Positions 34,003 to 44,300 are shown, counted from the stretch's first letter. The stretch: 64,000 nucleotides of DNA from an uncultured Candidatus Melainabacteria bacterium (GCA_934692665.1 CAKUUG010000003.1:16491-80490), one strand, 5' to 3'. Numbers and translations are program-made. Notes: generated from the letters alone by a model not told the origin.

Positions 34003-34016
34003 GTTAGATATCTAAC
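34003..34016. promoter_or_regulatory. Second MarR-type operator before cupin gene
   Basis: GTTAGATATCTAAC is identical to the palindrome at 33548-33561. It ends immediately before the GGAAGGAG ribosome site of the cupin gene. Confidence 0.7.
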
Positions 34017-34032
34017 GGAAGGAGAAATCATT

Positions 34033-34407
34033 ATGACAAACTTTAAAAAAGAAGAAATCGGAAAAATTAGTAAAGTAGGCACAAAATACGAAAACGGCAA
34101 AGCATTTTTGCATGATTTACTAGGATTAACAAGTTGCGAAATTTCAGTTAGTGTAATGCCAAAAGGAGTAAAATTGCCATTCAACCACAAACACAAACAA
34201 AACGAAGAAGTTTATATTTTCCTAAAAGGCGAAGGCAAAATGACTTTAGATAATGAAGTTGTTGAAGTTGAAGAAGGAACTTGCATCAAAGTTCTCCCAA
34301 ATACAGTAAGGACAATGGAATCAAAAACCGATTTGGAATATATTTGTATTCAAGCAAAATCAAATAGTCTGGAACAATTCGGACTTGGCGATGCTGAATT
34401 GTGCTAA
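34033..34407 (+). CDS. Cupin-domain protein
   Basis: The 124-residue protein is a single small beta-barrel cupin. Motif 1 (PFNHKHKQNEEVYIFLKGEG) supplies two His and one Glu metal ligand. In motif 2 (GTCIKVLPNTVRTMES) the usual third His is replaced by Arg, so metal binding may be altered. Cupins of this size are often isomerases, dioxygenases or ligand-binding sensors. The MarR operator upstream suggests induction by the MarR ligand, possibly a toxic small molecule. A terminator follows. Confidence 0.8.
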   Translation: MTNFKKEEIGKISKVGTKYENGKAFLHDLLGLTSCEISVSVMPKGVKLPFNHKHKQNEEVYIFLKGEGKMTLDNEVVEVEEGTCIKVLPNTVRTMESKTDLEYICIQAKSNSLEQFGLGDAELC

Positions 34408-34422
34408 AAATTGAGATTCAGT

Positions 34423-34457
34423 AAGGTGGAAATCATTTACATTGTTTCCACCTTTTT
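34423..34457 (+). terminator. Intrinsic terminator of cupin gene
   Basis: AAGGTGGAAA (34423-34432) pairs with TTTCCACCTT (34445-34454), followed by a T run. Confidence 0.82.
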
Positions 34458-34480
34458 AAATTTGATTAGGATATGTCACA

Positions 34481-34693
34481 CTAAATTAATATACAAATCA
34501 CTACATAATAAGGGTAATTTTTTAGCGTCTTTCTAATTCTTTCTTTAAATTCTTCAATAATCAGAACTTCATATCCAAAAGATATGGCAGTATTTTTAAC
34601 ATAATAAGAATAAATATTTAAAATTTCTCTTGCATCTTCAACTGTCGCAAATCTTATTTGTATATTTTGTTTTGAAATATTTAAATTGTTCAT
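34481..34693 (-). pseudogene. Truncated GNAT acetyltransferase (phosphinothricin-acetyltransferase-like)
   Basis: The 70-residue frame matches only the start of a GNAT domain: IRFATVEDAREILNIYSYYV, AISFGYEV and EEFKERIRKTLKNYPYYVV. Complete relatives are about 160-170 residues. The frame stops right after the first beta strands, before the acetyl-CoA-binding loop, so the enzyme cannot be functional. No continuation is visible in the following bases. Confidence 0.65.
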
Positions 34694-34929
34694 AGCTAAT
34701 AGTGTAAGTTTTGTTATTGCTAAATACTAAAGGTAAAAAAGTATAAAAGGCACTGAATTTTTTAGCATTTAGTTGTTTGTCCCTAAATTAAATTTGACAT
34801 TATAAAGGATAATGGCGTAAATTCACTTAATGATTACTTTTGTCTAATTTAGCCAAAAAAATTGTCAAAATAGACTTTGCAAAATAATCACATAATCTGA
34901 ATAGTTAAAAATAAAACATTTTCGCATTA

Positions 34930-34957
34930 AAAAAGAGCCTTAAAAAAGACTCTTTTT
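34930..34957 (-). terminator. Intrinsic terminator after tRNA-Asp
   Basis: AAAAAGAG (34930-34937) pairs with CTCTTTTT (34950-34957). It sits 16 bases beyond the CCA end of the tRNA on the minus strand. Confidence 0.6.
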
Positions 34958-34973
34958 AAATTTATATAAAATA

Positions 34974-35051
34974 TGGCGGGAACGACGGGGCTCGAACCCG
35001 CGACCTCTTGCGTGACAGGCAAGCGCTCTAACCAAACTGAGCTACGCTCCC
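34974..35051 (-). tRNA. tRNA-Asp (GTC)
   Basis: The reverse complement folds as a 75-nt cloverleaf with encoded CCA. The acceptor stem is GGGAGCG/CGTTCCC (one G-T pair) with discriminator G. The anticodon stem is CTTGC/GCAAG with loop CTGTCAC, giving anticodon GTC, and the T arm is GCGGG-TTCGAGC-CCCGT. The discriminator and anticodon agree with aspartate. The neighbouring stretch 34694-34929 holds no gene. Confidence 0.95.
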
Positions 35052-35083
35052 ATCCATATTTAATTTTCAATGTGTGTATTTCT

Positions 35084-35112
35084 ATTCTTAATCAATCAGA
35101 ATAAAATGTCAA
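35084..35112 (-). promoter_or_regulatory. Promoter of tRNA-Asp
   Basis: Minus strand TTGACA (35107-35112), 17 bp, AAGAAT (35084-35089). The start would be near 35077, 26 bases before the mature 5' end. Confidence 0.5.
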
Positions 35113-35129
35113 GTGTTAATCTAAAATAT

Positions 35130-35384
35130 TTATTTTGCGTAAACACTAACTTGTTTTCTTGTTCTTCTGTATGGCTCAAATTTAACAACGCCATCAATCA
35201 AAGCGAATAATGTGTCGTCTTTTCCTTGACCTACATTGTTACCGGCATGGAATTTTGTACCTTTTTGTCTAACTAAAATGTTTCCAGCCAAAACTTCTTC
35301 ATTGGCGAATTTTTTTACGCCTAATCTCTTACTTTCGCTATCACGACCGTTCTTTGATGAACCTACACCCTTCTTATGTGCCAT
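35130..35384 (-). CDS. rpmA: 50S ribosomal protein L27
   Basis: The 84-residue protein starts [16 protein letters not shown] and contains the family signature [19 protein letters not shown]27 reaches the peptidyl-transferase centre through its N-terminus. No Firmicutes-type N-terminal extension is present. rplU lies 3 bases upstream in the usual rplU-rpmA order. Confidence 0.95.
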   Translation of the reverse strand: MAHKKGVGSSKNGRDSESKRLGVKKFANEEVLAGNILVRQKGTKFHAGNNVGQGKDDTLFALIDGVVKFEPYRRTRKQVSVYAK

Positions 35385-35387
35385 TTT

Positions 35388-35744
35388 TTATTCTCCTGCT
35401 TCTTCAGTTGCTTCACCCTTAGCTGATTTAGCTTTTGTGTTGATTTTGTTAATCATAACACGAGTGAATTGTTGTCTATGACCTTGTTTTACTCTTGTGC
35501 CCTTTTTAGGACGTTGTTTGTAAACAATCACTTTTTTAGCTTTGTCATTTTTTACAACGGTACCGTCAACAGTAGCAGCTGCTACATAGGGTCTTCCTAC
35601 TTTTGATTTTTTGCCGTTTACTAACATAACGATTTTATCAAAAGTAACTTTTTCGTCAGCTTGAGCATCTAACAACTCGATATCAACATATCTGCCTTCT
35701 TCAAGTTTGTATTGCTTTCCGCCTGTTTCAACTATTGCGTACAT
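35388..35744 (-). CDS. rplU: 50S ribosomal protein L21
   Basis: The 118-residue protein has the usual start MYAIVETGGKQYKLEEG and ends the core with YKQRPKKGTRVKQGHRQQFT, which binds 23S rRNA. The C-terminal ~15 residues are an Ala/Glu-rich extension. It leads the rplU-rpmA operon behind a strong promoter and a structured leader. Confidence 0.95.
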   Translation of the reverse strand: MYAIVETGGKQYKLEEGRYVDIELLDAQADEKVTFDKIVMLVNGKKSKVGRPYVAAATVDGTVVKNDKAKKVIVYKQRPKKGTRVKQGHRQQFTRVMINKINTKAKSAKGEATEEAGE

Positions 35745-35818
35745 TTTATGTCCTTTCTTTTAAGGAATCGTAGTCAGAAAATGTTGTTCTAACTTTAGAC
35801 ACGATCAACCTATCTGCA
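35745..35818 (-). promoter_or_regulatory. 5' leader of rplU, possible L21 autoregulatory structure
   Basis: On the minus strand, ATCGT-GTC near the 5' end can pair with GAC-T-ACGAT about 25 bases later, forming a stem with one bulge just before the AAAGGA ribosome site. Ribosomal-protein leaders for L21 exist in several bacterial phyla. The stem is seen; its regulatory role is inferred. Confidence 0.4.
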
Positions 35819-35824
35819 TGGAAT

Positions 35825-35853
35825 ACTATATCTAAGATAAAAACTACTGTCAA
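35825..35853 (-). promoter_or_regulatory. Strong sigma-70 promoter of rplU-rpmA
   Basis: On the minus strand consensus TTGACA (35848-35853) and TATAGT (35825-35830) are 17 bp apart. This is the best promoter in the window. Confidence 0.8.
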
Positions 35854-35904
35854 GCACGAAGTCAATTTGTTTACAAAACTTATTTTAAAAAAGTTTAACA
35901 AATT

Positions 35905-36612
35905 TTACTTTATCAAATCCAACATTTCACTGATAGCAGATTTCAAGCCGACAAAAACAGCACGAGAAATTATACTATACCCGATATTTAATTCGCAAAG
36001 ATTTTTTATCTCATGCATCAAATATACATTTTGATAATTTAGCCCATGCCCTGCATTCACTTTTAAACCCAAATTTTGGGCATGGAATGCTGCTGTTTTT
36101 AATTTTTCCAGTTCATTTTTGTAATCATTTTTTTCAAATGCATTGGAAAAAGTTCCCGTGTGCATTTCTATATAATCAGCTCCAATATATGAACTTGCTT
36201 CAATTTGTTTTATATCAGGGTCAATAAACATACTGACCAAAATTCTTTTTTCTTTCAAAGGTTTTATAAAATCTTTCAGATATTCTTTTTGTCCTTCAAC
36301 ATCAAGTCCGCCTTCAGTTGTTATTTCTTGACGTTTTTCAGGCACTAAACAAACACTATAAGGAACAAGCTCAAGTGCTATATTTTGAATTTCTTTTGTT
36401 GCTGCCATTTCGAGATTGATTTTTGCACCCAATTTTTTAACATTGTACAAATCTTCATCTTTTATGTGACGTCTATCTTCTCTTAAATGCATAGTAAGAG
36501 CAAGAATGTCTTCTTTTAGTGCAATTTTTGCAGCCTCAACAACACTAGGTTCAAACCCGCCTCTAGCGTTTCTTAATGTTGCTATATGGTCTATATTTAC
36601 TCCCAATTTCAT
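35905..36612 (-). CDS. pdxJ: Pyridoxine 5'-phosphate synthase
   Basis: The 235-residue TIM-barrel enzyme condenses 1-deoxyxylulose 5-phosphate with aminoacetone phosphate to make vitamin B6. The first motif is LGVNIDHIATLRNARGG, the active loop is MHLREDRRHI, the Glu in NLEMAA is catalytic, and GLKVNAGHGLNYQN binds phosphate. A TATTAT box ends six bases before the ATG and no ribosome site is visible. No other pdx gene is present in the window. Confidence 0.93.
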   Translation of the reverse strand: MKLGVNIDHIATLRNARGGFEPSVVEAAKIALKEDILALTMHLREDRRHIKDEDLYNVKKLGAKINLEMAATKEIQNIALELVPYSVCLVPEKRQEITTEGGLDVEGQKEYLKDFIKPLKEKRILVSMFIDPDIKQIEASSYIGADYIEMHTGTFSNAFEKNDYKNELEKLKTAAFHAQNLGLKVNAGHGLNYQNVYLMHEIKNLCELNIGYSIISRAVFVGLKSAISEMLDLIK

Positions 36613-36729
36613 GCTTTTATAATACTACAAAATTTTTTTCGATAATGTTTGTTTACAAAAATTAAATTTTTTTATTTTTATTGTATAATGATTTTGTAAC
36701 GTTATAATATTTTACTAGGGTTTTTTAGT

Positions 36730-39700
36730 TTGATTTGTCCAAAATGCAAAACAGAAGTATCAAATAAAGACGAAGTTTGTCCGAATTGTAATCTGCGATT
36801 AATCTTCAAATGCCCAAGATGTGGTGAATCTACTCGTCTGGGGTCTGTAAGCTGTAAAAAATGCGGTTTTACTTTTGTAAAATTTTGTCCAAAATGCGGA
36901 AGTGCAAACTACGCTTCTAGTTCAGTCTGCAGAAAATGTGGAAAAGAATTTGTAAACGAAAACACGCAAAGCATAATAAAAAGACTGGAAAAAGAACCTA
37001 CTTCTACTCATAGAATTTTGTCACAAGAAGAAAACGAAAAAACTTCTTCTATTGACAGATTTGAGCAACAACAAAAACAACAAGAAGAAAAAATTGAAAA
37101 CCCATCCCCAAAAGAACTCAAAATCGAACTTAAAAAAGAAGATAAAAAAGAACCCCCAAAAGAACAACCCAATAAAAAAACAATATTACAACAAGTAATA
37201 AAACCAAAAGAAGAAAAAGAAGAAGTAAAAGAACAAAAAGAAACATCTCAAAAACCGCTTCTTTTCTATATTGATTTTATAAATTTAGAATCAACTTTTG
37301 AAAAATATGACGATGAAGAATTTAAGCAAAAAGTAATTCGCAACATAAAAACCACAGTCAAAATAGCTTTTGGACAAGACTGCGACTTTATAGACGCTCA
37401 TAGCGTGATGTTCAGATATCTTCACCAAAAAACAACAAAACTTTTAGACAAAGTAGAACTATTTGAAAAAGAATTTGCAAAATTTAACCAAATCCTTGAA
37501 AAAACCCTAGATACCGGACTTTGTTATAAATTTGCAATTTCGACAGTTGACGAAGTAAAGAAAAACAAAGAAGTTCAACAACTAAAACTGGGTTCAGAAA
37601 AAGACATCATCATTTCATCGGGTGCATATTCGCAATTAAATAGCGAATTATCTTTGATAAAAATTTCACCTGATTCTTATAAGATGATATTTTTAGATAA
37701 AAAGCCTGTTTTTGAACAATCTGAAACCGAAAAATACGAAAAAGCCCTAAAGACCCTAATGTCGAATCTTACGGAGCCAAATTCTCAAATTCGAGCAATT
37801 TCTGTTAATGCAGGCAGGGGTGTTGGAAAAACTCATCTTTTAACAGAAGTCTACAACAAAGCTCAAACGCTCCAATTAAACAATTCTTTGGTTTTTTATG
37901 CACAATGTTCGGCTTTGACCCAAATTAGTCCTTATGGTTTGATACAGAGCTTCTTTATGAGCCTTTTTGATTGTCCCAACATACTTAAAGGCGATTTCAA
38001 TATAAAAATATTTGAAAAGAAAGTTTTAGACAAACTAAACTTAAACAAAATAAACTCTGATACATTGGAAACTCTGGCAAACATAATATATCCAATCAAA
38101 AAAGACAACTTTGAAAGAATTTTGATAAACAAACAATACACGTTTGAGTATCTAAAAGACATTTTTGAACAAATAAAACAAAAGAAAAACATAATATTTA
38201 TTATTGATGATTTTGATTTGATTGATGAATCTTCATACAGTTTCTTGAAATACCTTGTTGCAGCTGATTATTTTGCTCATGATGCAAAATTGATTTTGGG
38301 ATACAAAAACGAACATTCTATTTCAATTTATTTCCAATCGAGCAAATTCAACAGCAACAACTGTCTGAATATTTCACTGAGAAGTTTTTCAATTGCAGAA
38401 AGCAAAGACTTAATAAAAAAACTACTGGGCGAAAATTCTTCTGTACCGGATGAAATTTTATCCCAAATCGCCTACAATGCTCAAGGCAATATTGCCTATA
38501 TCGAACAGGTTTTGCAGTATTTGTTTGAACAAAAAGTCTTCTATTTCGATAATGACATAGTAAAACTAAAACCCGACAAAACAAATTTTGAAATTCCTAC
38601 AAACATGGAATCTTGTTTCTATAAACGTCTGGATTTCTTAAAGCAACAAAACGAAAAAGAATACATTTTCTTAAACACTGCTTCTTTATTAGGTGACAAA
38701 TTAGACTACAAAACACTTTCTTCTGTTTTCAAACTAAATGAAGAAGAATTTTTTGAAATAGTAAAAAAACTCGAAAAGAAAGGATATTTGAAACTAAAAG
38801 CAGACAAATCTTACGGTTTCAAAAACTCTTTAACTTGGTCATATTGTTACATAAAAGCAAAAGAAGAAACGATAATCAAAAACGACGCAAGAAATCTTCT
38901 TCTTGAATTGAATGACAAAATAATCTCGACTCCTTTGATTTGTCCGATTTTGGCTCAAATTATAGACAATAAAGACCTTGCTTTCAGTTTGTGGACAAAA
39001 AATCTCCAATATGCAAACTATATTGGCGATACAAACATCTATGCAATGGCTCAAAAGCAGAGTTTGATATTGCTTGAAAGCGTAAAATTAGACAATTTTG
39101 AATACACAAAAAACAACATCTGCGAACGACTCGGAAAATTGATATACGAAAAAAACCCAATAGAAGCGAAAGACTACCTTGCTTATGCAGTGGCTTCAGC
39201 ACAAAAAAATGATGAAGTAAACAAAGTAATCGATTTGTCCGGATATTTGGTAAAAAGTGCATATTTAACACAAGACTACACCGGCGTCAAAGAAATAGTG
39301 GACAATGTCTTAAAATACTTTGATACTGCCGATAAAACAGAAAACAAAGCAACTGTCGAATTGCAAAATACATTAATCAAAACCAAAAAGCTGGAAGCTC
39401 TTTTGCAGATGGGTTCTTGGGAAGAAATTGCAAACATTGTAAACAATGAAATAAATCCTGTTTTAGAAAAAAATCTCAAATTTTTCTACAACCACAAATG
39501 GATTGACCAAGGTGAAATATACGATACCCACATAAAAGCAAACATTATTCTAGCCCAAAGCTACGCCGAACAGGGTTCTGTTCTTGCAACAGATTTAATC
39601 AAAGAATTAGACAAAGAAATCAATAAAACAAAATCAAAATCTTATGACACTCTAAAAGTCCTTCTTTTGTATGCAATGGCAATGTATTACACTTCAAAAG

Positions 39701-40488
39701 GCTATTTTGTTGATTCAGAACTTGTTTTGCAAGATATTTTAAAAGACTATTCTTATGTAATAGATACGCCAAAACTGGTCTGCAAATGGAATACAATCAA
39801 TATAATCAACAAAATTCTAAAAGGCGAAACAAAAAACATCAAACAAGAACTCTTCGAAGCAACTGCTTATGCAAACAATTCAAACGACGAAGTTTCAAAA
39901 AATCTTCTAAAAACACTTCTTGCTTATGTATTTTTGGAAGAAAAAACATACCTAAAAGCAATAGAAATTGCAACCAGCCAAATGCAGTTTTTCTCAGAAA
40001 AAAAACTCGCATTCGGGGCAATGTTGTCTTGGTACATTAGTGCAGCTGCTACAGTACAAACAAAAACAGACACTTATTGCATAGAAATATGTGAAAAAGC
40101 TGTTAAAATATGTGAAAACGCCCAAAACAACAACTACTATTTCAAAATCTTGTTCCAAGAATTGTTGTCTAGAGCATACCTAAAACTAAACGACAAAGAA
40201 AATGCAAAAATGTACTGCGATTTAGCATTGCAAAATGCAAATATGAATGAATTGTTCTATTTGCAAGTCAGATTAAATGACTTAAAAGCAGAGCTTGCTC
40301 GAGAAAGTCTCACTTCTCAACCTGACAAATCAAAATACGAATATGCAATGAATATAATAAAACTATACGAAAATACAATAAACACAGCAAGAATGTTGGA
40401 TTTAAAATCTTACACCAACAAACTAAACAAAGATTTGACTTCTTTTAAAGCTCACTGCCAACTCAACAGAATAATAGAGGACAAATAG
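36730..40488 (+). CDS. Zinc-ribbon STAND-type ATPase with cyclase-like and TPR regions
   Basis: A protein of 1252 residues starting at TTG. Residues 1-74 contain six CxxC pairs (three zinc ribbons: Cys3/6 with 17/20, 28/31 with 42/45, 53/56 with 67/70). A Lys/Glu-rich linker runs to about 175. Residues 175-335 resemble a degenerate class III nucleotide cyclase domain (LLFYIDFINLES, then GSEKDIIISSGAYSQL). An AAA/STAND ATPase follows, with Walker A GRGVGKT at 362-368 and Walker B IIFIIDD near 488-494. The last ~500 residues are helical and TPR-like. This is the architecture of ATPase-coupled signal proteins that bind partners through repeats. A putative phospholipid acyltransferase gene starts immediately after the stop codon. 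The cyclase domain is probably inactive. Confidence 0.82.
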   Translation: MICPKCKTEVSNKDEVCPNCNLRLIFKCPRCGESTRLGSVSCKKCGFTFVKFCPKCGSANYASSSVCRKCGKEFVNENTQSIIKRLEKEPTSTHRILSQEENEKTSSIDRFEQQQKQQEEKIENPSPKELKIELKKEDKKEPPKEQPNKKTILQQVIKPKEEKEEVKEQKETSQKPLLFYIDFINLESTFEKYDDEEFKQKVIRNIKTTVKIAFGQDCDFIDAHSVMFRYLHQKTTKLLDKVELFEKEFAKFNQILEKTLDTGLCYKFAISTVDEVKKNKEVQQLKLGSEKDIIISSGAYSQLNSELSLIKISPDSYKMIFLDKKPVFEQSETEKYEKALKTLMSNLTEPNSQIRAISVNAGRGVGKTHLLTEVYNKAQTLQLNNSLVFYAQCSALTQISPYGLIQSFFMSLFDCPNILKGDFNIKIFEKKVLDKLNLNKINSDTLETLANIIYPIKKDNFERILINKQYTFEYLKDIFEQIKQKKNIIFIIDDFDLIDESSYSFLKYLVAADYFAHDAKLILGYKNEHSISIYFQSSKFNSNNCLNISLRSFSIAESKDLIKKLLGENSSVPDEILSQIAYNAQGNIAYIEQVLQYLFEQKVFYFDNDIVKLKPDKTNFEIPTNMESCFYKRLDFLKQQNEKEYIFLNTASLLGDKLDYKTLSSVFKLNEEEFFEIVKKLEKKGYLKLKADKSYGFKNSLTWSYCYIKAKEETIIKNDARNLLLELNDKIISTPLICPILAQIIDNKDLAFSLWTKNLQYANYIGDTNIYAMAQKQSLILLESVKLDNFEYTKNNICERLGKLIYEKNPIEAKDYLAYAVASAQKNDEVNKVIDLSGYLVKSAYLTQDYTGVKEIVDNVLKYFDTADKTENKATVELQNTLIKTKKLEALLQMGSWEEIANIVNNEINPVLEKNLKFFYNHKWIDQGEIYDTHIKANIILAQSYAEQGSVLATDLIKELDKEINKTKSKSYDTLKVLLLYAMAMYYTSKGYFVDSELVLQDILKDYSYVIDTPKLVCKWNTINIINKILKGETKNIKQELFEATAYANNSNDEVSKNLLKTLLAYVFLEEKTYLKAIEIATSQMQFFSEKKLAFGAMLSWYISAAATVQTKTDTYCIEICEKAVKICENAQNNNYYFKILFQELLSRAYLKLNDKENAKMYCDLALQNANMNELFYLQVRLNDLKAELARESLTSQPDKSKYEYAMNIIKLYENTINTARMLDLKSYTNKLNKDLTSFKAHCQLNRIIEDK

Positions 40489-41322
40489 ATGACACATACA
40501 ATAAAAACACCACAACACTTGTACAATGATACTCCTCCTACTATTTTAAGAAACAGAGAAGAAAAATTCAGAACTGCAAAAGACAACCCTTTTTGGCTTT
40601 GGTTTGCAGAATTTGTTTTCATCAGAATGGCAAAAGCAAGATTTCATTCTTTTATGTACAAAGGAATAGAAAATCTTGAGCAACGTGATAAAACAAAAGC
40701 AATTATTTTTTACACAAATCACAACAATTGGTGGGATGGAATTATTGGTTTTCATGTTGCAAGATTCATTATGAAAGGCAGATTGCGTCTAATGATAGAA
40801 GAAATGAACAGATTTCCTCTATTTCAATACATAGGTTGTTTTCCTGTTAATAAAAAAACACCGCAAGACGCTATAAAAGCTCTTAGATATGCAGCAACAA
40901 CGCTAGATAAACCCGACATAAATTTCTGGCTTTTTCCACAAGGTATAATCAGACCTCCACATTATAGACCGGAAGTTTTCCAATCCGGTTTAGCGTATTT
41001 GGTGCAAAATGCCGTCAAAAACTATGGCGGAGTGAATATTTGTCCGGTTTCTGTTAATTATACATTTTTAAGACAAGACAGACCCGAAGTAGTGCTTGAA
41101 TTTGGCAAAGTTCAAACATACTACGAATTTAATGAAGACAGAAAAAGCTTCTGTCACAAATTAGAAAGAGAATTTGAACAATTCTGCGACAACCAGCAAT
41201 TCCAAATTTCAAAAGGAAATTTTGACGGTTATAGATATTTTTTTATTAAAAAACTCAGCTGGTGGCGAGATATAGAAAGAAGACTCAAAAACATAGGCAT
41301 GAAAGATAACGACAAACAGTAA
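40489..41322 (+). CDS. PlsC-like 1-acylglycerol-phosphate acyltransferase family protein
   Basis: The 277-residue protein has the NHx4D catalytic motif NHNNWWD (His78, Asp83). The substrate motif FPQGIIR (149-155) replaces the usual FPEGTRS, and PVNKKTPQDAIKAL is nearby. Members acylate lysophosphatidate or related lipids at the membrane. The altered FPEG motif suggests a non-standard acceptor. The start codon abuts the stop codon of the 1252-residue ATPase gene, and mfd follows after one base, so the three are one transcript. Confidence 0.78.
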   Translation: MTHTIKTPQHLYNDTPPTILRNREEKFRTAKDNPFWLWFAEFVFIRMAKARFHSFMYKGIENLEQRDKTKAIIFYTNHNNWWDGIIGFHVARFIMKGRLRLMIEEMNRFPLFQYIGCFPVNKKTPQDAIKALRYAATTLDKPDINFWLFPQGIIRPPHYRPEVFQSGLAYLVQNAVKNYGGVNICPVSVNYTFLRQDRPEVVLEFGKVQTYYEFNEDRKSFCHKLEREFEQFCDNQQFQISKGNFDGYRYFFIKKLSWWRDIERRLKNIGMKDNDKQ

Positions 41323-41323
41323 A

Positions 41324-44300
41324 ATGTCTTTTGATAATATAAATTTTTCTTGTATAAACAATTTTTTAAATAACAACTCAAAAGGAAATATTGTTCTATC
41401 CGGACTTTTGAGTCCTTTTGATTTGTTTTTAATCAGCTATATTAAAAAAACAGGCAAAAAAATCCTCTATGTCACACCCGATGAACAATCTGCACTCAAA
41501 AACCAAAAAGACTTGGAAAATCTTCTCAATATAGATTCACAAGTCATTCCGAACCAAGAGATAAGTTTTTATTCTGAATTAGAAAAAAATTACTATATTT
41601 ATCAAGAACAGATAAACACTTTATTATCAAAGCCGGATGTGGTTTTTGCCCCTGTTAAATCTTTGCTTGAAAAATTTAATAACGAAAATTTCTACAAAAA
41701 CAACATCGTTGACCTAAAAAAAGGCGACACAGTCGATTATTCAAAAATCACAGCAAAGCTTGTTTTAATGGGCTACAAAAGAGTAACGACAGTATCTGAT
41801 ATTGGAGAATTTGCTCTAAGGGGCGATATTTTGGACATTTATGCCCTAAATTCAAACCCTTATAGAATAGAGTTTTTTGCTGACACAATAGAGGACATCA
41901 GACTTTTCAATCCTCAAAGTCAAAAAAGTTTTAAAAACGTAGAACAAGCCCGAATTTTGCCTTTGTACAAATTTATTTTGAATGATAACAACAAACAAAA
42001 TTTCAAAAATAAAATTTCAAAAATAAAAGACGAAAACGAATTTTCTTCCAAAATAAAAGAAGAATTAATAGAAAAAATCGAAGAAACCGGCTATTTTGAA
42101 GGGATTGAGTATTATCAAAATTATTTTTTAGATGAAGATTTTTCGATTTTGGATTTTTTAAATGATTATATTGTGATTTTTAAAGAAAGTACTCAAATCT
42201 ACTCAAAATACGAATATTATGATGATTTTTTCAATCAAAATTACAAAGACGCTCTCAGTTCAAACTTCAAACTTCCTCTTGAAAAACTAAATCATTTTCC
42301 GATTGATTTTTTTAAAGAAAAAATCAAAAAATTCAAAGTTTTTTCAATAGACAATTTTTTAAACGATGATTATGACAAAATCATTGAATTTTCAATGTCT
42401 TTGCCTCCAATTTTTTCATCAAACATAAAAGATATCTCAAAATTAATCAAAAAATCATTAAATGAAAACTACAAAATCCACATCTGCACAAATTTTCCTT
42501 CACGTTTAAAAGAAATTTTTGATGAAGTAGAAATTTTTTCTGATGACATTATTTACCACCCTGATATTTCTACAGGGGGTGCAATTTCAGAAGACGAAAA
42601 AATATCCCAAGACAAAATCCTCATTTTGTCCGATAAAGAGCTGTTTAACAAACATTCTAGAGATATTACAATAAAAAAATACTCTTCAAACAAACAATCT
42701 GCAGATTTTATTGATTCAATCAATGATATAAAAATAGGCGAATATGTCGTTCATTCTATCCACGGAATAGGCATCTATAACGGTATAACAAAACAAATTA
42801 TTGACGATATTCAAAAAGATTACTTAGAAATTCAATTCCAAGGTTCAGACAAACTGTTCATGCCGGCTGAACAAATAAATCTTCTTTGTCGTTATCGAGG
42901 TTCAAACACTGCACCAAAATTGTCCAAAATGGGCGGAACTTCTTGGGAAAATATTAAAGCAAAAGCAAAAAAAGAAGTTGAACTCGTTGCGTATGATTTA
43001 TTGGATTTGTATGCAAAAAGAAAAATTGCACAAGGAATAGAATTTTTGCCGGATACTCCTTGGCAAAATGAAATGGAAGACAATTTCGAATACACTGAAA
43101 CAATAGACCAAATGAAAGCAATAAATGATGTCAAAGCCGACATGGAACAATCAAAACCAATGGATAGACTCGTTTGTGCTGATGTTGGTTTCGGAAAAAC
43201 AGAAATCGCCCTAAGGGCTATATTCAAAGCAATTATGAGCGGATATCAGGCAGCTTTTATTGCCCCGACCACGATTCTTACTATGCAACATTTTGAAACA
43301 TTAAAAGAAAGATTTGAGCCTTTTAATGTGGAAATCGGGTTGCTGAACAGATTTTGCAGCAAAAAAGAACAAAAACAACTTATAGAAAAAATCAACAATG
43401 GCACATTGGATATCGTCGTTGCAACGCATAGATTGTTATCAGAAGACATAAAATTCAAAAAATTGGGGCTTTTGGTTATCGACGAAGAACACAAATTTGG
43501 CGTTCGTCACAAAGAAAAACTAAAAAAATTCAAAGAAAATATTGATGTTTTATCTCTCAGTGCAACACCAATCCCCAGAACGCTAAATATGGCACTGTCC
43601 GGAATAAAAGACTTGTCTGTTATTAATACGCCGCCCAAAAACAGATTGCCAATCAAAACTTATGTCGGAGAATTTTCAAAAACATACGTAAAAAATGCAA
43701 TCAACCAAGAACTCCAACGTGACGGGCAGGTTTTTTATTTGTATAACAGGGTAGAAACAATAAATCGCTTCAAACAAACTCTGGAAGAAATAGTCCCAAA
43801 TGCCAGAATCATGACTGCCCATGGACAAATGCATGAAAAAGAATTGGAAGAAGTTATATGCAAATTTTTAAACAAAGAATTTGATGTTCTTTTGTCTACA
43901 ACAATAATAGAATCAGGGCTTGATATTCCAAATGCCAATACAATAATAATCCATGATGCGGACAAATTTGGTCTTGCACAATTGTATCAATTGAGAGGCA
44001 GAGTAGGAAGAAGCGATAGACAAGCATATTGTTTTTGTTTTTATAAAAAATCAAAAGAATTAAATGAACAAGCAAGAAAAAGGCTTGAAAGTATAAAAGA
44101 CTTTACAAATCTAGGCAGCGGATACCAAATCGCTCTTCGGGATATAGAAATAAGAGGAGTCGGGAATATACTCGGAACTTCTCAACATGGACAAATGGTG
44201 GCAGTAGGCTTTGATACTTATTGTAATTTGCTTAAAGAATGTATAGAAGATATCAAACACAAGCAAAACAAAAACCCATACGATACTGCATACAAAATCA

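Noticed and set aside
33076..34973. Possible prophage or genomic island beside tRNA-Asp
   Set aside because: No integrase, transposase, direct repeat of the tRNA 3' end or phage gene is visible, so only a decayed accessory patch is claimed.
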